The position numbers and the translations under genes were made by a program. The notes under the pieces were generated by a model that worked only from the letters and a program-made list of their open reading frames with translations, was not told where the DNA came from and did not search any database. From Aurifilum marmelostoma (taxonomy: Eukaryota > Ascomycota > Sordariomycetes > Diaporthales > Cryphonectriaceae), in contig JAMXSV010000008.1 of assembly GCA_027559495.1 (NCBI GenBank), positions 1-64,000 of the forward strand: a stretch of DNA of 64,000 nt, given 5' to 3'. This document shows positions 12,480 to 24,063 of this stretch, piece after piece (the first letter of the stretch is position 1; every line of letters starts with the position of its first letter).

Positions 12480-13164
12480 CTAAGCTAAAGGTTAGCAGCT
12501 AACTAAAGATTTAGCTATGCCTTCTAATCTATATTTATCTAGAATACTTAAATTTAGTAAAGACTAACTAGCCTTCTTTATAAGCTAGCTATTAAAGAAA
12601 GAATCTTTAAAAGCTAAGGCCTTAGCGCTTTAGTTAGCTTCTCTAGTAATTAGATGCTTAGCTTTAGCTTTTGCCTTCTTTGCTTCTAAATGCTCTAACT
12701 TTTTTAGATTTATTAAGCCCTAATAAATAGCCTAAGCTATTTTCTCTCTTTATATCTTCTTCTATTAATAAAAATATATTAACTTTAATTTAAGATCTTT
12801 AATTTTATTCTTTAACTTTTAATGCTAGAAGGAAATATTAAGAAGCTTAGAAGAGTTAGTTAGTTTAAGAATATTGCATTTAGAATATTAGCAATATATA
12901 TATTTAGTATACTAGGAAGAATTCTTAAAAGATACTTAATAAGATTTTAAGCTTTAAGCATTATAGAAAGAATAAGGAATTATAATAATAGCTTTAAAAA
13001 GAATAATTAAATAGAAAGACTTTTTTTGCTTTAATTTATTAAAATAAGAATTAAAAAATTTTGATTTCGCAACTCTATTTAATATCCTAATTAAAAAGAT
13101 ATAATAATGCAGTAAGATAATAGTAGGGAAACTTATAAGGAAATTATTAGGAATAATAATCTAT
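12480..13164. other. 3' internal region of element 1 with possible antisense reading frame
   Basis: This stretch lies between the chromodomain and the polypurine tract and has no sense-strand domain. Read on the minus strand, about 12560-12860 gives a Lys/Ala/Glu-rich coiled-coil-like peptide (for example HLEAKKAKAKAKHLITREAN) whose stops are all TAA or TAG. The same frame is kept in the second copy (about 19930-20220). It may be a real antisense gene of the element or chance. Confidence 0.35.
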
Positions 13165-13177
13165 AAGAGGAAAATAA

Positions 13178-13393
13178 TATTATAATCTATCTAATATGCA
13201 AATTATAATAAAGATTGCAGCATAGCACTAAAGCTATATAGAATAGATTATAGAGAGCTAAGAGTCTAATACTCTAGAATAGAACTAGTATAATAAGATT
13301 ATATAAGCTAAAGTTAGGATTATAAAGATTGCTTAATTGAAAAAGTCAATATTAACTCTATTAACTAGTTAAAGGAATTAGTATCAACTTAGT
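13178..13393 (+). repeat. 3' LTR of retrotransposon 1, left fragment
   Basis: The first 216 bp of the 531-bp LTR. It ends in TTAGT (13389-13393), the target site of the nested element, and continues at 21077 with the remaining 315 bp. Confidence 0.93.
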
Positions 13394-13924
13394 TATTATA
13401 ACCCATCTAATATGCAGGTTATAATAAAGATTGCAGTATAGCACTAAGGCTATATAGAATGGATTATAGAGAGCTAAGAGTTTAATACTCTAAAATAGAA
13501 TTAGCATAATAAGATTATATAAGCTAGAATTAGAATTATAAAGATTGCTTAGTTAAAGAAGTTAATATTAACTCTATTAACTAGTTAAAGGAATTAGTAT
13601 TAACTTAGTTAATTAGTTAAAGGATCTAATATTAACTCTAGCTTATTCCTGCTAAGAAGAAACTAATACTACTAATAAAGAACTAAAGAATAAATTATAT
13701 AAGGAATATATTTGCTACTATTAAATAGATTTAGTATATAGCTTTTTAATTATTAATTTAAGTATTACTTCTAATATAAGTAATAGCTTTACTGCTAATA
13801 ATATACTATAAAAGACTTTTAGAAATTATTTCTATATTTTTTAGATTATACTTTAATATCCTTCTTGCTAATATAAACCCTTATATACTTATTATATACC
13901 CTAGTTATAGCAGTGCTTATTATA
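13394..13924 (+). repeat. 5' LTR of retrotransposon 2
   Basis: 531 bp from TATTATAACCC to GCTTATTATA. It aligns without length change to the other LTRs of the family and carries the same TATA-like block. Confidence 0.93.
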
Positions 13925-13959
13925 TTTTAATAATTCTTATTTAAGAATAATTTAGTATA

Positions 13960-16900
13960 CTCTGCCTTAAGCAATATAGAAATATAATAGCTCTAAGAAC
14001 TTTATTCTCTTCTAGCAATAGGGCTACTACTACTAATAAATTAATAAATTAGGTATAGCTTTTTATGCAGTATATTAATAAACTATATATTTATTAGTAA
14101 TAGCAGAAAGCTATAATCTAGTTCTAGCAAGCTTAACTTCTTACTTAAAAGCAAATTAGCAACTCTAATGCTATAATAGCTATTAAAAACTATAAAATAG
14201 ATAAATCTATTATATTTAATAAAAACTAAAAAATGCTTTAAAGATTTCTTATTTAGTATAAAGCATACTTTTTATACTATGCTTTTTAATTTATTATAGA
14301 ATTAGAAAAGATTATCTTTGCAGGAACTTACCTTAAAGATAATACTCTTATTTAGTATAAGCCCTTTTTTAAAAACTACTTAGAGAATATTACTTGCCCT
14401 AGCTTTAGAAAAGATACTACTAAAGAAATATTTTAATTCTTTAGCAAATTCGAAAAGGTTTTTAGAGAAATCTTTAAAAACCCTAATAAGGAAAGGACTA
14501 TAGCCTAATAACTTATAGCCCTGCAATAAGTTAAATTAGCCTCTATATATATAGTTTAGTTTAAGCAATTTATAGCATAATTCCTATAGAAAGATAGAAA
14601 TCTTATAAAGCATTACTACTAAGGACTTAAGAATAAAGTTAAAAATAAAATTTCTAAATAGAATTAGCTAGAGGACTTTATTATATTCTCTAATATAGCA
14701 ATCTGCATTAATAACCGCCTTTATAAATAATATATAGAAAAGAAGAAAGGAAATCTATTATAGAAGTTCTAAGCTAATATAAGCAAAAAGGTATAGAATT
14801 AAGGAAATTAACCTAAGTACTAAAGTATAGCTTATAATAGCAGTATATATACTAGCCTTATAGAGCTTAATATTATAAATTAATATAGCAAATATTTAGC
14901 ATAAAATAATAATTAGGAATGCTATAATTATAGAAAACTAGAATATTTTGTATAAGATTATTAATAACTATAAAAAAAGCAATAGCAATTTATCTAGAAA
15001 GAATAATAGCTTAATATTACTATCTAATAGAAACCTAATTAGCTAAATAAAAATATTCTAATAGAGCAAATAATAAACTTTATTAATTATAATTCTCTTA
15101 GTTAGACTATATATTATAATAATAATTGCGTATTATATCTCTTAGAGAAAGAAGATTTAGGATAGTTTCTTTAGAAAATTATAGAATAATAGCAGCTTAC
15201 TATAAAAAGTAGGGCTTCTGCTAATAATAAATAATTAGATTATTCTACTAACCCTATAAATTGGGGATTTAAAGAAGAATAGAGCTAGGCTATTATATTA
15301 TTCCTAGCCTATAATAGGCGCAATAATAACTTAGAAAATGCAGACTTTACTTTAGCATTAATAAAAGAAAATATAATAGAGATATTTATTTTTAAAGAAG
15401 AAATACTTTAGGATAAATAGCTAAATAACTTATCTAAATCTATTATATAATAATATATAAATAAGTTAGGAGAATTAGCATTAATTAGTCTATATAGTAG
15501 TATTAGCTTTTATAATCTAGATGCTAAGAAATAAACTAAATATCTTATATATAAAATTCTTCTAAAAGAATTCTTTTAGAATATTCTAATCTAAAACTAT
15601 AAAGCAGAAAGAATAAAGGATTTTAAAATTAACGCATTCTACCTTAGATATTACTAATTAGCATAGATCTTATATATCTACTATAGCTATTAAATTTACT
15701 TTAAAGAAAAAGTTAAATATAGATAGTTTCTAATTAGAGAAGAAAGATAAGTTATTTAAGTATATAAGAAATCCGAACTTTAGTTTAGAGAAGTACTAAA
15801 TAAGAAGTATAATAATGCTTTTATTAGACTATTAGAAGATTGCCTAAAGCCTTATATAAAAAGGAAATGCAAATAGTAGTAATGCTTAGTAGAAAAATGC
15901 ATTATTTATATATAGAATAAAGCATATGCCTAGCATATATAATAGCATAGCAAGAAGCATTATAAGCATGCATAATAATAAGCTAGAGCATTAGCCCAGC
16001 AAGCAGCTAGAAAAACCCCAAAAAAATAGGATTGCCTATAATAGAACTATAAATAATTAGACTAGAATAGTTTCTATATAAAGCTTCTAGAATAAACTAT
16101 ATTTATATTATTATTAATATATATATCTATAAAAAAAAATATAATGCCCTATTAAATAGTAGTATATAAGGAAATTATATATCCCTAAATATTATTAATA
16201 TAGTAAAGATATTATAATAGTAGAAAGAGAAGCTTTATATACTTAATATTATAGAAGGAAAGCTAATTGCATATAATCTAGATATAGTTAATAAGGAGAC
16301 TAATTATCTATTTATATAAATATAAGAATATATAATTAAGATTTCTTTTAATATTATAGATATAGTATATTATAATATAATATTAGAATTTCTATAGCTT
16401 AAGGAGCATAATTCTCAAATTAATTAGACTACTAGCTAAATCTCTTAGAAATAAGCTATACCTAATAAGATAATTGCAATTAAAGGCGCAGAATAAGATT
16501 TAGTTACTAAGGATAGCTAAAAGAGGCGCTTAAATAAGAACTTAATATATATCTTTAAATTAGCAAGAACTAATAGCTTATAGAGAAGGATTATAAATGC
16601 TTTAAATCTATAAAAAGAGATTAAGCATAAATTAGATTTATAAGTAAGCAGAAACTAATTAGAAAGATTTAGTTTAGTATAAAGCAATAATAATAAGCAG
16701 TAATAACAAAAATAGAAGCTATAGCCTTAGAAACTCAATTTAGCTTAGAGCAGCTAGGATAGACTAGAAAAGCAGATAAACTAAGAATTATAAAGAATTA
16801 GGCAAAGCTAATTAGGATATAATACTACTGCAATATTGCCTAGAAATGCTTAATAATATCTCCTATTCCTATAAGCAGTAATAATAGAAGAAAGACTTTT

Positions 16901-19690
16901 ATTAATATTTAATAGTATATTATAAAAGTATTATAAATTTACTAAATTATTTTTAGGAAAGCATAAGAGATTGCTTTCTGCTAAAACCTAATTTAATTAT
17001 AAAATACTCTTTAAAGAAGGAATAGAACTAAAATTTTTCCCTATTTATAAACTAAATAAAGCAAAACTTAAGGCATTTAGGGAGTATCTAAATGAAAATC
17101 TTAAAAGAGAATATATTAGGGAATTATACTCTTTAGTAGGATATTTAATCCTCTTTATATCTAAAAAGAATAGCAAACTTAAGCTATATATAAACTTTAA
17201 ATAACTTAATAATATAATAATTAAGAATTATTACCTTTTGCTAAGAAGTAATAAGCTATAAGATAGAATATAAAGCGTATAATAGTTTACTGCGCTTAAT
17301 CTTAAAGAAGGATACTATTATATATAAATTATAAAGAGATATAAATAGAAAATAGCTTTTAGAATTTGCTATAAATATTATAAATATTATATTATGCTAT
17401 TTAAATTAACTAATATATTAGCTATATTCTAATATATAATTAATTATATCCTTTGCAAATTCCTTAATATTTTTATTATTGCTTATCTAAATAATATCCT
17501 TATTTACTTAAAAAATCTTAAAATATATAAATAATATATGCAAACTATATTATAAATACTGTAAGATGCTAAAATGCTAGTAGAATCTACTAAATATTAT
17601 TTCTATACTTAGAAAGTAGATTACTTTAAATATACTTTCGAACTAAGCGCAATTTATATATAAAAAGATAAAATTAAGGCAATTAAGGATTAGCCTATAT
17701 TTAGAAACTTTATAAATATTTAAGTATTCCTTAAATATATTAATTTCTATAAATAATTTATTAAGAATTATAGTAAGAAAGTTAAGCCCTTTATAGAACT
17801 TACTAAAAAAGAAATGCTATTTTATTAGATAGAAGAATAATAGTAAGTATTCGATAAGATTAAGGATCTTATATTAAAGAATCTAATTTGCAAAAAATTA
17901 GATTTTAGTAAGGAATTTAAGTTATATATAAATGTATTAAACTTTGCTATTAAAGTAGAACTTAATTAGCATAATAAAAAAGAATAATTAAAACTAATTG
18001 CTAACTTTTTAAAAAAGCTTAATAAATTAGAATTATAGTATAGAATACTAGATAAAGAACTTATAGCTATTATAGAAGCATTTAAGAAATAAAAATAATA
18101 TTTTATTAGCGCAAAATATTAAATTAAAATATTCTTTAATTATAAAAATCTTACTATATTTATTATAATAAAAATACTTAATAGATAATAAGTAAGATAG
18201 GCAGAGTATCTATTATAATTTAATTTTAAAATTATTTATATCTAAAGAAAAGAAAATATTAGAGTAGATGCTTTTAGTAGAAGATTTAATTATTAGAATA
18301 AAATTATAAAAGAAATCTAGAATATCTTTATAATAAATAAGAAAGAAAATCTTATTAATGCATATAAAGAACTAAATGCTACTTTTAGAATTAGTTAAAT
18401 AAGCAAGAATCTAGAAAATATAACTTTAAAGGAATAAAATTAGTATATCTAGAATATATATAATGCCTTAGCATATAGATATTAGGGAGTTAAAGCAATT
18501 TTAGTATAGATTTTAAGATATTAGAATTTGCTAGGCTTTAAGAAGAAAATTAAGAACCTTTTATAGAATTATAATAGTTGCAAGAAGAATAAAGTAAAAA
18601 AATATAAGCCTTATAGATTGCTTTACTCTTTATTAGTACTAAGTTTAGTTTAGCAATTAGCTAGCCTAGACTTTATTATTAAGCTACCTCTCTTATAAAA
18701 ACCCTTAACTAAAGTGCAATTTAATAGCATTCTAGTAGTAGTTTGCAGACTAAGCAAGTATATTTACTTTCTACTATATAAGAAAAGCAATATAGCAGAA
18801 GATCTTATATATATATTTCTTAGAATAATTATAGCTAATTATAGTATGCTATAAGAAATTATTTTAAATAGAGATAGGAAGTTTGCATTAAACTTCTAAA
18901 CTTTACTTATAAAGCAGCTTAGAGCAGCTTATAAGATATTAATTATATTTTATTTATAAATAGATAAATAGATAGAATATATAAATCAAATTTTAGAATA
19001 ATATTTATACTATTATATTAATTATAAATAAGATAATTAAGTTAAATTATTACTATTAGCGCAGTTTATATATAATAGCGCAAATATAAATATAATAAAA
19101 ATATTACTATTTTATACAGTATATAGATATAACTCTATAGTATACTATAAAATATTGCTAAAGATAAATGCAGAAGCAGTAGATAAGAAAGCTTAAAGGA
19201 TTTGGAAAATTTATAAAAAACTGCAGTAAGAACTTGCATTTATTAGGAAATAAATAATAAGATATATAAATATTAAAAGGATTAAGGAACTAATTCTTAA
19301 AGAGGGAGATAAGGTTTATCTTTTTTAACAAAATATTAAGATAAAGAGATCTAGTAATAAGCTTAATTATAAGAAGCTTAGTTTATTTAAGATTTTGCAG
19401 AAAATCTTACTAATTAATTATAAACTTATACTTCCCTATAGCATAAGAATATATCTAGTTTTCTATATTTTACTACTTAAGCTAGTAGTATAAAATATAA
19501 AGATTAATAATAGCATTAAAGTTAAAAATAATAAACTAGAATATAAGATTAGAAAAATCCTTAAGTATAGAAAATAGAATAATATACTAGAATATTTAGT
19601 TAAATAAAAAAGCTATTCTTTAAGCGAAAATATATAGAAATCCCTAGAAAATATTATTAATATACTAAAATAGCTTGCGCAATACTAGTT
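13960..19690 (+). pseudogene. gag-pol relic of retrotransposon 2
   Basis: Colinear with the relic of copy 1 and broken by stops throughout. The zinc-knuckle relic lies at about 14911-14950 and reads ECYNYRKLEYF. The reverse transcriptase active site at about 17484-17495 reads YLNN, so both catalytic aspartates of YLDD have been changed. The integrase core lies at about 18680-19010 and the chromodomain at about 19530-19680. Comparison with copy 1 shows mostly transition differences at different sites, so a consensus of both would recover much of the ancestral element. Not functional. Confidence 0.9.
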
Positions 19691-19839
19691 TAAGAAAGAA
19701 TAGTTATAGCAATAACTAATTAGTCTATAGAAATATTAAAAATATAGCTTATTAATTAAAATACTTTACTAATTAATAAAATAAGCTACTAATTAAGGAA
19801 ATACTAGTTAGAGATAGTATTAAAAGAAAAAGATATATT

Positions 19840-20527
19840 AAGCTAAGCTAAGGATTAGCAGCTAATCAAAGATCTAGCTATGCCTTCTAATCTATATTTA
19901 TCTAGAATACTTAGGTCTAATAGAGACTAACTAGCCCCCTCTATAGGCTAGCTATTAGAAAGAGAACTCTTAAGAGCTAAGGCTTTAGCGCTTTAATTAG
20001 CTTCTCTAGCAATTAGATACTTAGCTTTAGCCTTTATCTTCTCTGCCTTTAAATGCTTTAACTTTTTTAGATTTATTAAGCCCTAATAAATAGCCTAAGC
20101 TATTTTCTCTCTCTATATCTTTTTCTATTAATAAAAATGCATTAACTTTAACTTAAGATCTTTAATTTTATTTTCTAACTTTTAATGCTAAAAGGAAATA
20201 TTAAGAAGCTTAAAAAAGTTAGTTAGTTTAAGAATATTGCATTTAGAATATTAGCAATATATATACTTAGCGCACTAGGAAGAATCCTTAGAGAATACTT
20301 AATAAGATTTTAAGCCTTAAGTATTATAAGAAGAATAAGAAATTATAATAATAGCTTTAAAAAGAATAATTAAATAGAAAGACTTCTTTTACTTTAATCT
20401 ATTAAAATAAGGATTAAAAGATTTTAGTTTCGCAATTCTATTTAATATCCTAATTAGAAAGGCATAATAATGCAATAAGATAATAGCAGAGAAACTTATA
20501 AGGAAATTATTAAGGATAATAATTTAT
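19840..20527. other. 3' internal region of element 2 with possible antisense reading frame
   Basis: Same position and content as 12480-13164. The minus-strand frame at about 19930-20220 reads HLKAEKIKAKAKYLIAREAN and, further on, ILDKYRLEGIARSL. It matches the other copy amino acid by amino acid apart from RIP-type changes. Confidence 0.35.
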
Positions 20528-20540
20528 AAGAGGAAAATAA

Positions 20541-21071
20541 TATTATAATCTATCTAATATATAGATTATAATAAAGATTGCAGTATAGCACTAAAGCTAT
20601 ATAGAATAGATTATAGGAAGCTAAGAGTCTAATACTCTAGAATAGAATTAGTATAATAAGATTATATAAGCTAGGGTTAGAATTATAAAGATTGCTTAAT
20701 TAAAGAAATTAATATTAATTTTATTAATTAGTTAAAGAAATTGGTATTAACTTAGTTAACTAGTTGAAGGATCTAATATCGACTCTAGCCTACCCCTGCT
20801 AAGAAGGAACTAATATTACTAATAAAGGACTAAAGAATAGGTTATATAAGGGATATATTTGCTATTATTAGATAGATTTAGTATATAGCTCTTTAGTTAT
20901 TAATTTAAGTATTACTTCTAATATAAGTAATAGCTTTACTGCTAGTAATATACTGCAGAAGACTTTTGGAAATTATTTCTATATTCTTTGGATTACACTT
21001 TAATATCCTTCTTGCTAATATAAACCCTTGTATACTTGTTGTATACCCTGGTTATAGCAGTGCTCATTATA
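20541..21071 (+). repeat. 3' LTR of retrotransposon 2
   Basis: 531 bp. The left half is heavily mutated. The right half from about 20740 keeps near-original sequence (for example TACTGCAGAAGACTTTTGG and GCTCATTATA). Confidence 0.93.
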
Positions 21072-21076
21072 TTAGT

Positions 21077-21391
21077 TAACTAGTTAAAGGATCTAATATC
21101 AACTCTAGCCCACCCCTGCTAGGAAGGAACTAATACTACTAATAAAGGACTAAAGAATAGGTTATATAAGGGATATATTTGCTACTATTAAATAGATTCA
21201 GTATATAGCTCTTTAGTTATTAATCTAAGTATTACTTCTAATACAAGTAATAGCTTCACTGCTAGTAACATACTGCAGAAGACTTTTAGAAATTATTTCT
21301 GTATTCTTTGGATTATACTTTAATATCCTTCTTGCTAACATAAACCCTTATATACTTGTTATATACCCTGGTTACGGCAGTGCTCATTACA
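21077..21391 (+). repeat. 3' LTR of retrotransposon 1, right fragment
   Basis: The last 315 bp of the split LTR, ending GCTCATTACA with an intact CA end. It is clearly less mutated than the matching part of its partner LTR at 6030-6560. Confidence 0.93.
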
Positions 21392-21396
21392 GCTAG

Positions 21397-21790
21397 CAGG
21401 GCAGAGATTTTATTTAAGGCAGGGTTATATATTCTAACCCTAATTCTTAAGTCCTCTCTAAGCTAGAGAGGGAATCTAAGGCAGCAGGCAAGCTATATTT
21501 ATAATAATTAATATAATATTAATTATATTTAAGCTTTTAAAAAGGCTTAATTAATTAATAAAATAGCTAATTAAAAAAGATATAATAAAAGCTTTTTATA
21601 AAAACTTATTTTAAATATATTTAAATAAAATATATTTAATATTTAAATTTATAATAAATTATTAAAAAATTTATTAAGCTTTTTTATATTAATAAAAAAT
21701 TGCTTTAATTTGCAAGCAATTCTATCTCTTAGCTAGCTTATTAAACTTAATTTTAAATTCTTAAATATCTTTTTTATTAGCTTATTATAT
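21397..21790. other. AT-rich remnant DNA right of the gypsy elements
   Basis: The first 90 bp are moderately GC-rich and the rest is strongly AT-rich. The segment CTAAGGCAGCAGGC (21476-21489) has an imperfect inverted match at 22091-22105. No coding content. Confidence 0.5.
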
Positions 21791-21795
21791 ATTTT

Positions 21796-22015
21796 TATTA
21801 TAAGCTAAGGCTGTAGATAAAGCTTTAGCAGCAACTAAAGCTAGGAACGCTACACGACTCGCTATACGACATACGCGCTACGCCACACTTATAGAGCAGC
21901 TATTTAGCTATTCGCAGATAGAAAATTCGTTATCTTTCTTTTACTACTTTCTAAGCTAGAATATTTACAGTAATAGACCCCTATTTAAGTATACACTCTT
22001 AGCTAAGCCTTTATA
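21796..22015 (+). repeat. Solo LTR of the second family, 220 bp, mutated
   Basis: It aligns end to end with 5427-5649 (same order of GGAACGC, CGCTACGCCACAC, AGTAATAGACCCC). TG and CA ends have become TA and TA. It is flanked by ATTTT (21791-21795 and 22016-22020), a 5-bp target duplication. Confidence 0.82.
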
Positions 22016-22020
22016 ATTTT

Positions 22021-22351
22021 ATATAAAATATATAATAAATTTTACAAAGTGTAAAGAGCTAGCTTGAGAGGGCTTTAGAACTAGCTAGCGCCTGCTGCCC
22101 TTAGCTAGATGCACTAGCAACTCATAACTTAGGATGCTTAAGCTAAAAGGTACGTAATAACCTAACTGCTATTAGGTTATTTAGCTAAGCTTATATAGCT
22201 AAGGTATAACCTTAGCCTATTATACAAAGTTAATATTTATATATTATATACTTAATATACTATTAAGCTTAAGCTATTTATAAAATTATTTTTATATTTA
22301 TTATTTAAAAAATTGTAGTATTTTCAATTTTATTTAAATGCGTTTATAACT
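22021..22351. other. AT-rich edge of the repeat block
   Basis: Mixed remnant sequence, including a CTAGC-rich patch (22060-22115), ending directly at the transporter stop codon. The 3' untranslated region of that gene must lie in this stretch. Confidence 0.5.
22329..22334 (-). terminator. Candidate polyadenylation signal of the MFS gene
   Basis: AATAAA on the minus strand about 18 bases after the TAA stop of the transporter. The surrounding sequence is AT-rich, so chance occurrence is possible. Confidence 0.35.
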
Positions 22352-24063
22352 TTATAGAAATGGACCTGCAACTGAACTCCGGTCGCTATGATCGTAAGGT
22401 CTTTCTACTATGCCCGCGGGAGAAGAAGCCCTAGATCTTCTTAGGGTCTGAGTGTCGCTCGAGTCAATCTCAACCTTGGCCTTCCAACCCAACCACCAGT
22501 GGCCGGAAAAGAGCTCTTCCATCCTCTCCATGGGGACACCCTTGGTCTCCGGGGCCCATATTCCCAGCAGGACAAGCCCAGCAAACGAAAAGACAGCATA
22601 GAAGATATAGGTGCCATATATATGGAGTGAGACGAACATGTTAGGTGTGACCCTTACTACGGCGAACTGGAAAAACCAGTGGAGGGCCATGTTGAATGCG
22701 TAACACACATTCCTGATGCGTGTGGGGAAGATCTCGGTGCCGTAGAGATACTGAACAGTGCAGAGACCGATGGACCAGCCTACGGCGTAGAAGAAAACGC
22801 TCGCTATGGCAGCATCTGATGCTGCCTTGTCGACATGGCCATGACTGACCCAGACACCCATGTATATAGCCATGAAGACATGGGCAGCAAGCTGCATAGA
22901 TAGGCCCGTGATGAAGCAGCGCCGGCGGCCAATGATATCAACCATGCCCCAGGTGAAGACCATGGTGAATACAAGCTTGACGATACCGTATGCGCCGGAA
23001 GTGATGAGTGATTTGTTATGTGCGGTGACCCCAGCGTAGACGAATATCTGGGGAATGTAGTAGGTGATGCCGTTGCCGCCGGACCATTGAGCGACCGTCT
23101 GCATAGCCGTGGCCAGGAGGAATCGCTTGCGGTATGATGGCACGCTCCAGACCTCTTTGACCAAGGACCAGTTGGATGTTTCGGACAACAGCTTTTCCTG
23201 GGATCGAACCTGTTCCTGTATCTCGAGATACTCCACCTGCAGGTCCTTGTCGTCGACCTTGCTATTTCGCAGCCGTGCGAGAACTTTGAGCGCCTCGTCT
23301 CCCCGATCCTTGGATGCTAGCCACCTAGGCGTATCGGTCACGAAGAACGAGGCCAAGAGGGCAAGCCCCATTGGGATCAGAGGGATGGCAATGACTAATC
23401 GGTACTGCGCTCGGACGGCTGGCATGGTGACACTGACGGCATAGTTGATAAAGAAACCTGGTAGCAAGTCATGAGCCTTTCCTCTCGCAACAAGCACCAA
23501 AGGGGCACAAATGAGGAGGAATGATACGCACCAAGAGACAAAAAAGAGAGCAGGAAAACCATTGAGGTGCTAACAATCATGCCGCGGCTCTTGGCTGGCG
23601 AGATCTCGGAGAGGTAAAGGGGGGCGACAACGGTGAGCCCTCCAGCGCCCAGGCCGCCCCAGACGCGGGCAAAGAGGAGGAAGCCATAGATACCAGACGA
23701 GAAGACCTGCATCAGGTAACCGCTCATGTACACGCAGGTGAGGATTCTCCAGCTTCTGACGCGGCCAATCCGGTCCGTCATGGCCAGGGCAAGGAGTGAA
23801 CCAAAAGCCGCACCCAGAACACCCAAGGAGGTGATGTTGGCCTTCCTGCTGGCCAGGCCGGAGGCATCGTCAAGCCAGTAGTTGGCGTCCAGATGGTAGT
23901 CATTCTTGAACGAGGGCAGCGAGATGGCAGCACTGAAGCCGCCCTCGTCGTATCCCTTGGGGATGGACCCCGAGCCTATGACGAATATTGTGAGGACATA
24001 GTACCAGTTGATTGAGCCTTTCCTAAGCGAGGTAGCAGGCGACCGAGACATGTTCGAGGACAA
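22352..24063 (-). CDS. MFS sugar transporter (sugar/H+ symporter family)
   Basis: Two exons on the minus strand, 24063-23532 and 23457-22352, joined in frame by a 74-base GTGCGT...CAG intron with a CTCATGA-like branch, giving 545 residues, normal for fungal hexose or quinate permeases. Family marks: GYDEGG (37-42), DRIGR (97-101) in the first inner loop, APLYLSEISPAKSRG (147-161), TDTPRWLASKDR at the start of the central loop, DIIGRRR, YGTEIFPTRIRN and the C-terminal APETKGVPMERMEELF. It should be a 12-helix plasma-membrane carrier; the substrate cannot be read from the sequence. The start chosen is the first Met; Met5 is an alternative. The stop lies exactly at the edge of the AT-rich block. 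It is divergent from the amidohydrolase gene at 25784. Confidence 0.92.

Larger units (their letters stand above)
13394..21071 (+). mobile_element. Ty3/gypsy chromodomain LTR retrotransposon 2, nested in the LTR of copy 1
   Basis: A complete 7,678-bp element with a 5' LTR 13394-13924, internal region 13925-20540, polypurine tract AAGAGGAAAA at 20528-20537 and 3' LTR 20541-21071. Target duplication TTAGT occurs at 13389-13393 and 21072-21076. It has the same family and orientation as copy 1, with colinear internal sequence. It must have inserted after copy 1, yet it is about as heavily mutated, so RIP acted after, or again after, the second insertion. Confidence 0.95.
6030..21391 (+). mobile_element. 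Ty3/gypsy chromodomain LTR retrotransposon 1, interrupted by copy 2
   Basis: The left LTR is 6030-6560. The internal region is 6561-13177, with a polypurine tract (AAGAGGAAAA, 13165-13174) just before the right LTR. The right LTR is split: 13178-13393, then 21077-21391. The element is flanked by GCTAG (6025-6029 and 21392-21396). Removing the nested copy and one TTAGT leaves 7,679 bp, against 7,678 bp for the nested copy, which confirms the reconstruction. The order gag zinc knuckle, reverse transcriptase, integrase, chromodomain identifies a Ty3/gypsy chromovirus. Every coding region is broken by stops, so the element is dead. Confidence 0.95.
1..22351. other. AT-rich, RIP-like mutated repeat block
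   Basis: The whole stretch is very AT-rich and full of stop codons in every frame; only one open frame above 60 codons occurs in it, and it has no recognisable content. Repeated copies inside the block differ almost only by C-to-T and G-to-A changes, which is the signature of RIP in ascomycetes. Patches of near-normal composition survive (4130-4660, 5427-5649, 20740-21480). The block ends at the stop codon of the transporter gene at 22352 and begins outside the window. It may be a heterochromatic AT isochore or a pericentromeric or subtelomeric segment; the window does not decide which. Confidence 0.93.

Noticed and set aside
1..22351. Centromere
   Set aside because: AT-rich RIP-hit repeats are compatible with a fungal centromere, but identical blocks occur elsewhere in such genomes and nothing here is specific; CenH3 mapping would decide.
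23210..23222. GGGATCGAACC resembling a tRNA T-arm
   Set aside because: It lies within the coding sequence of the transporter and no cloverleaf can be drawn around it.
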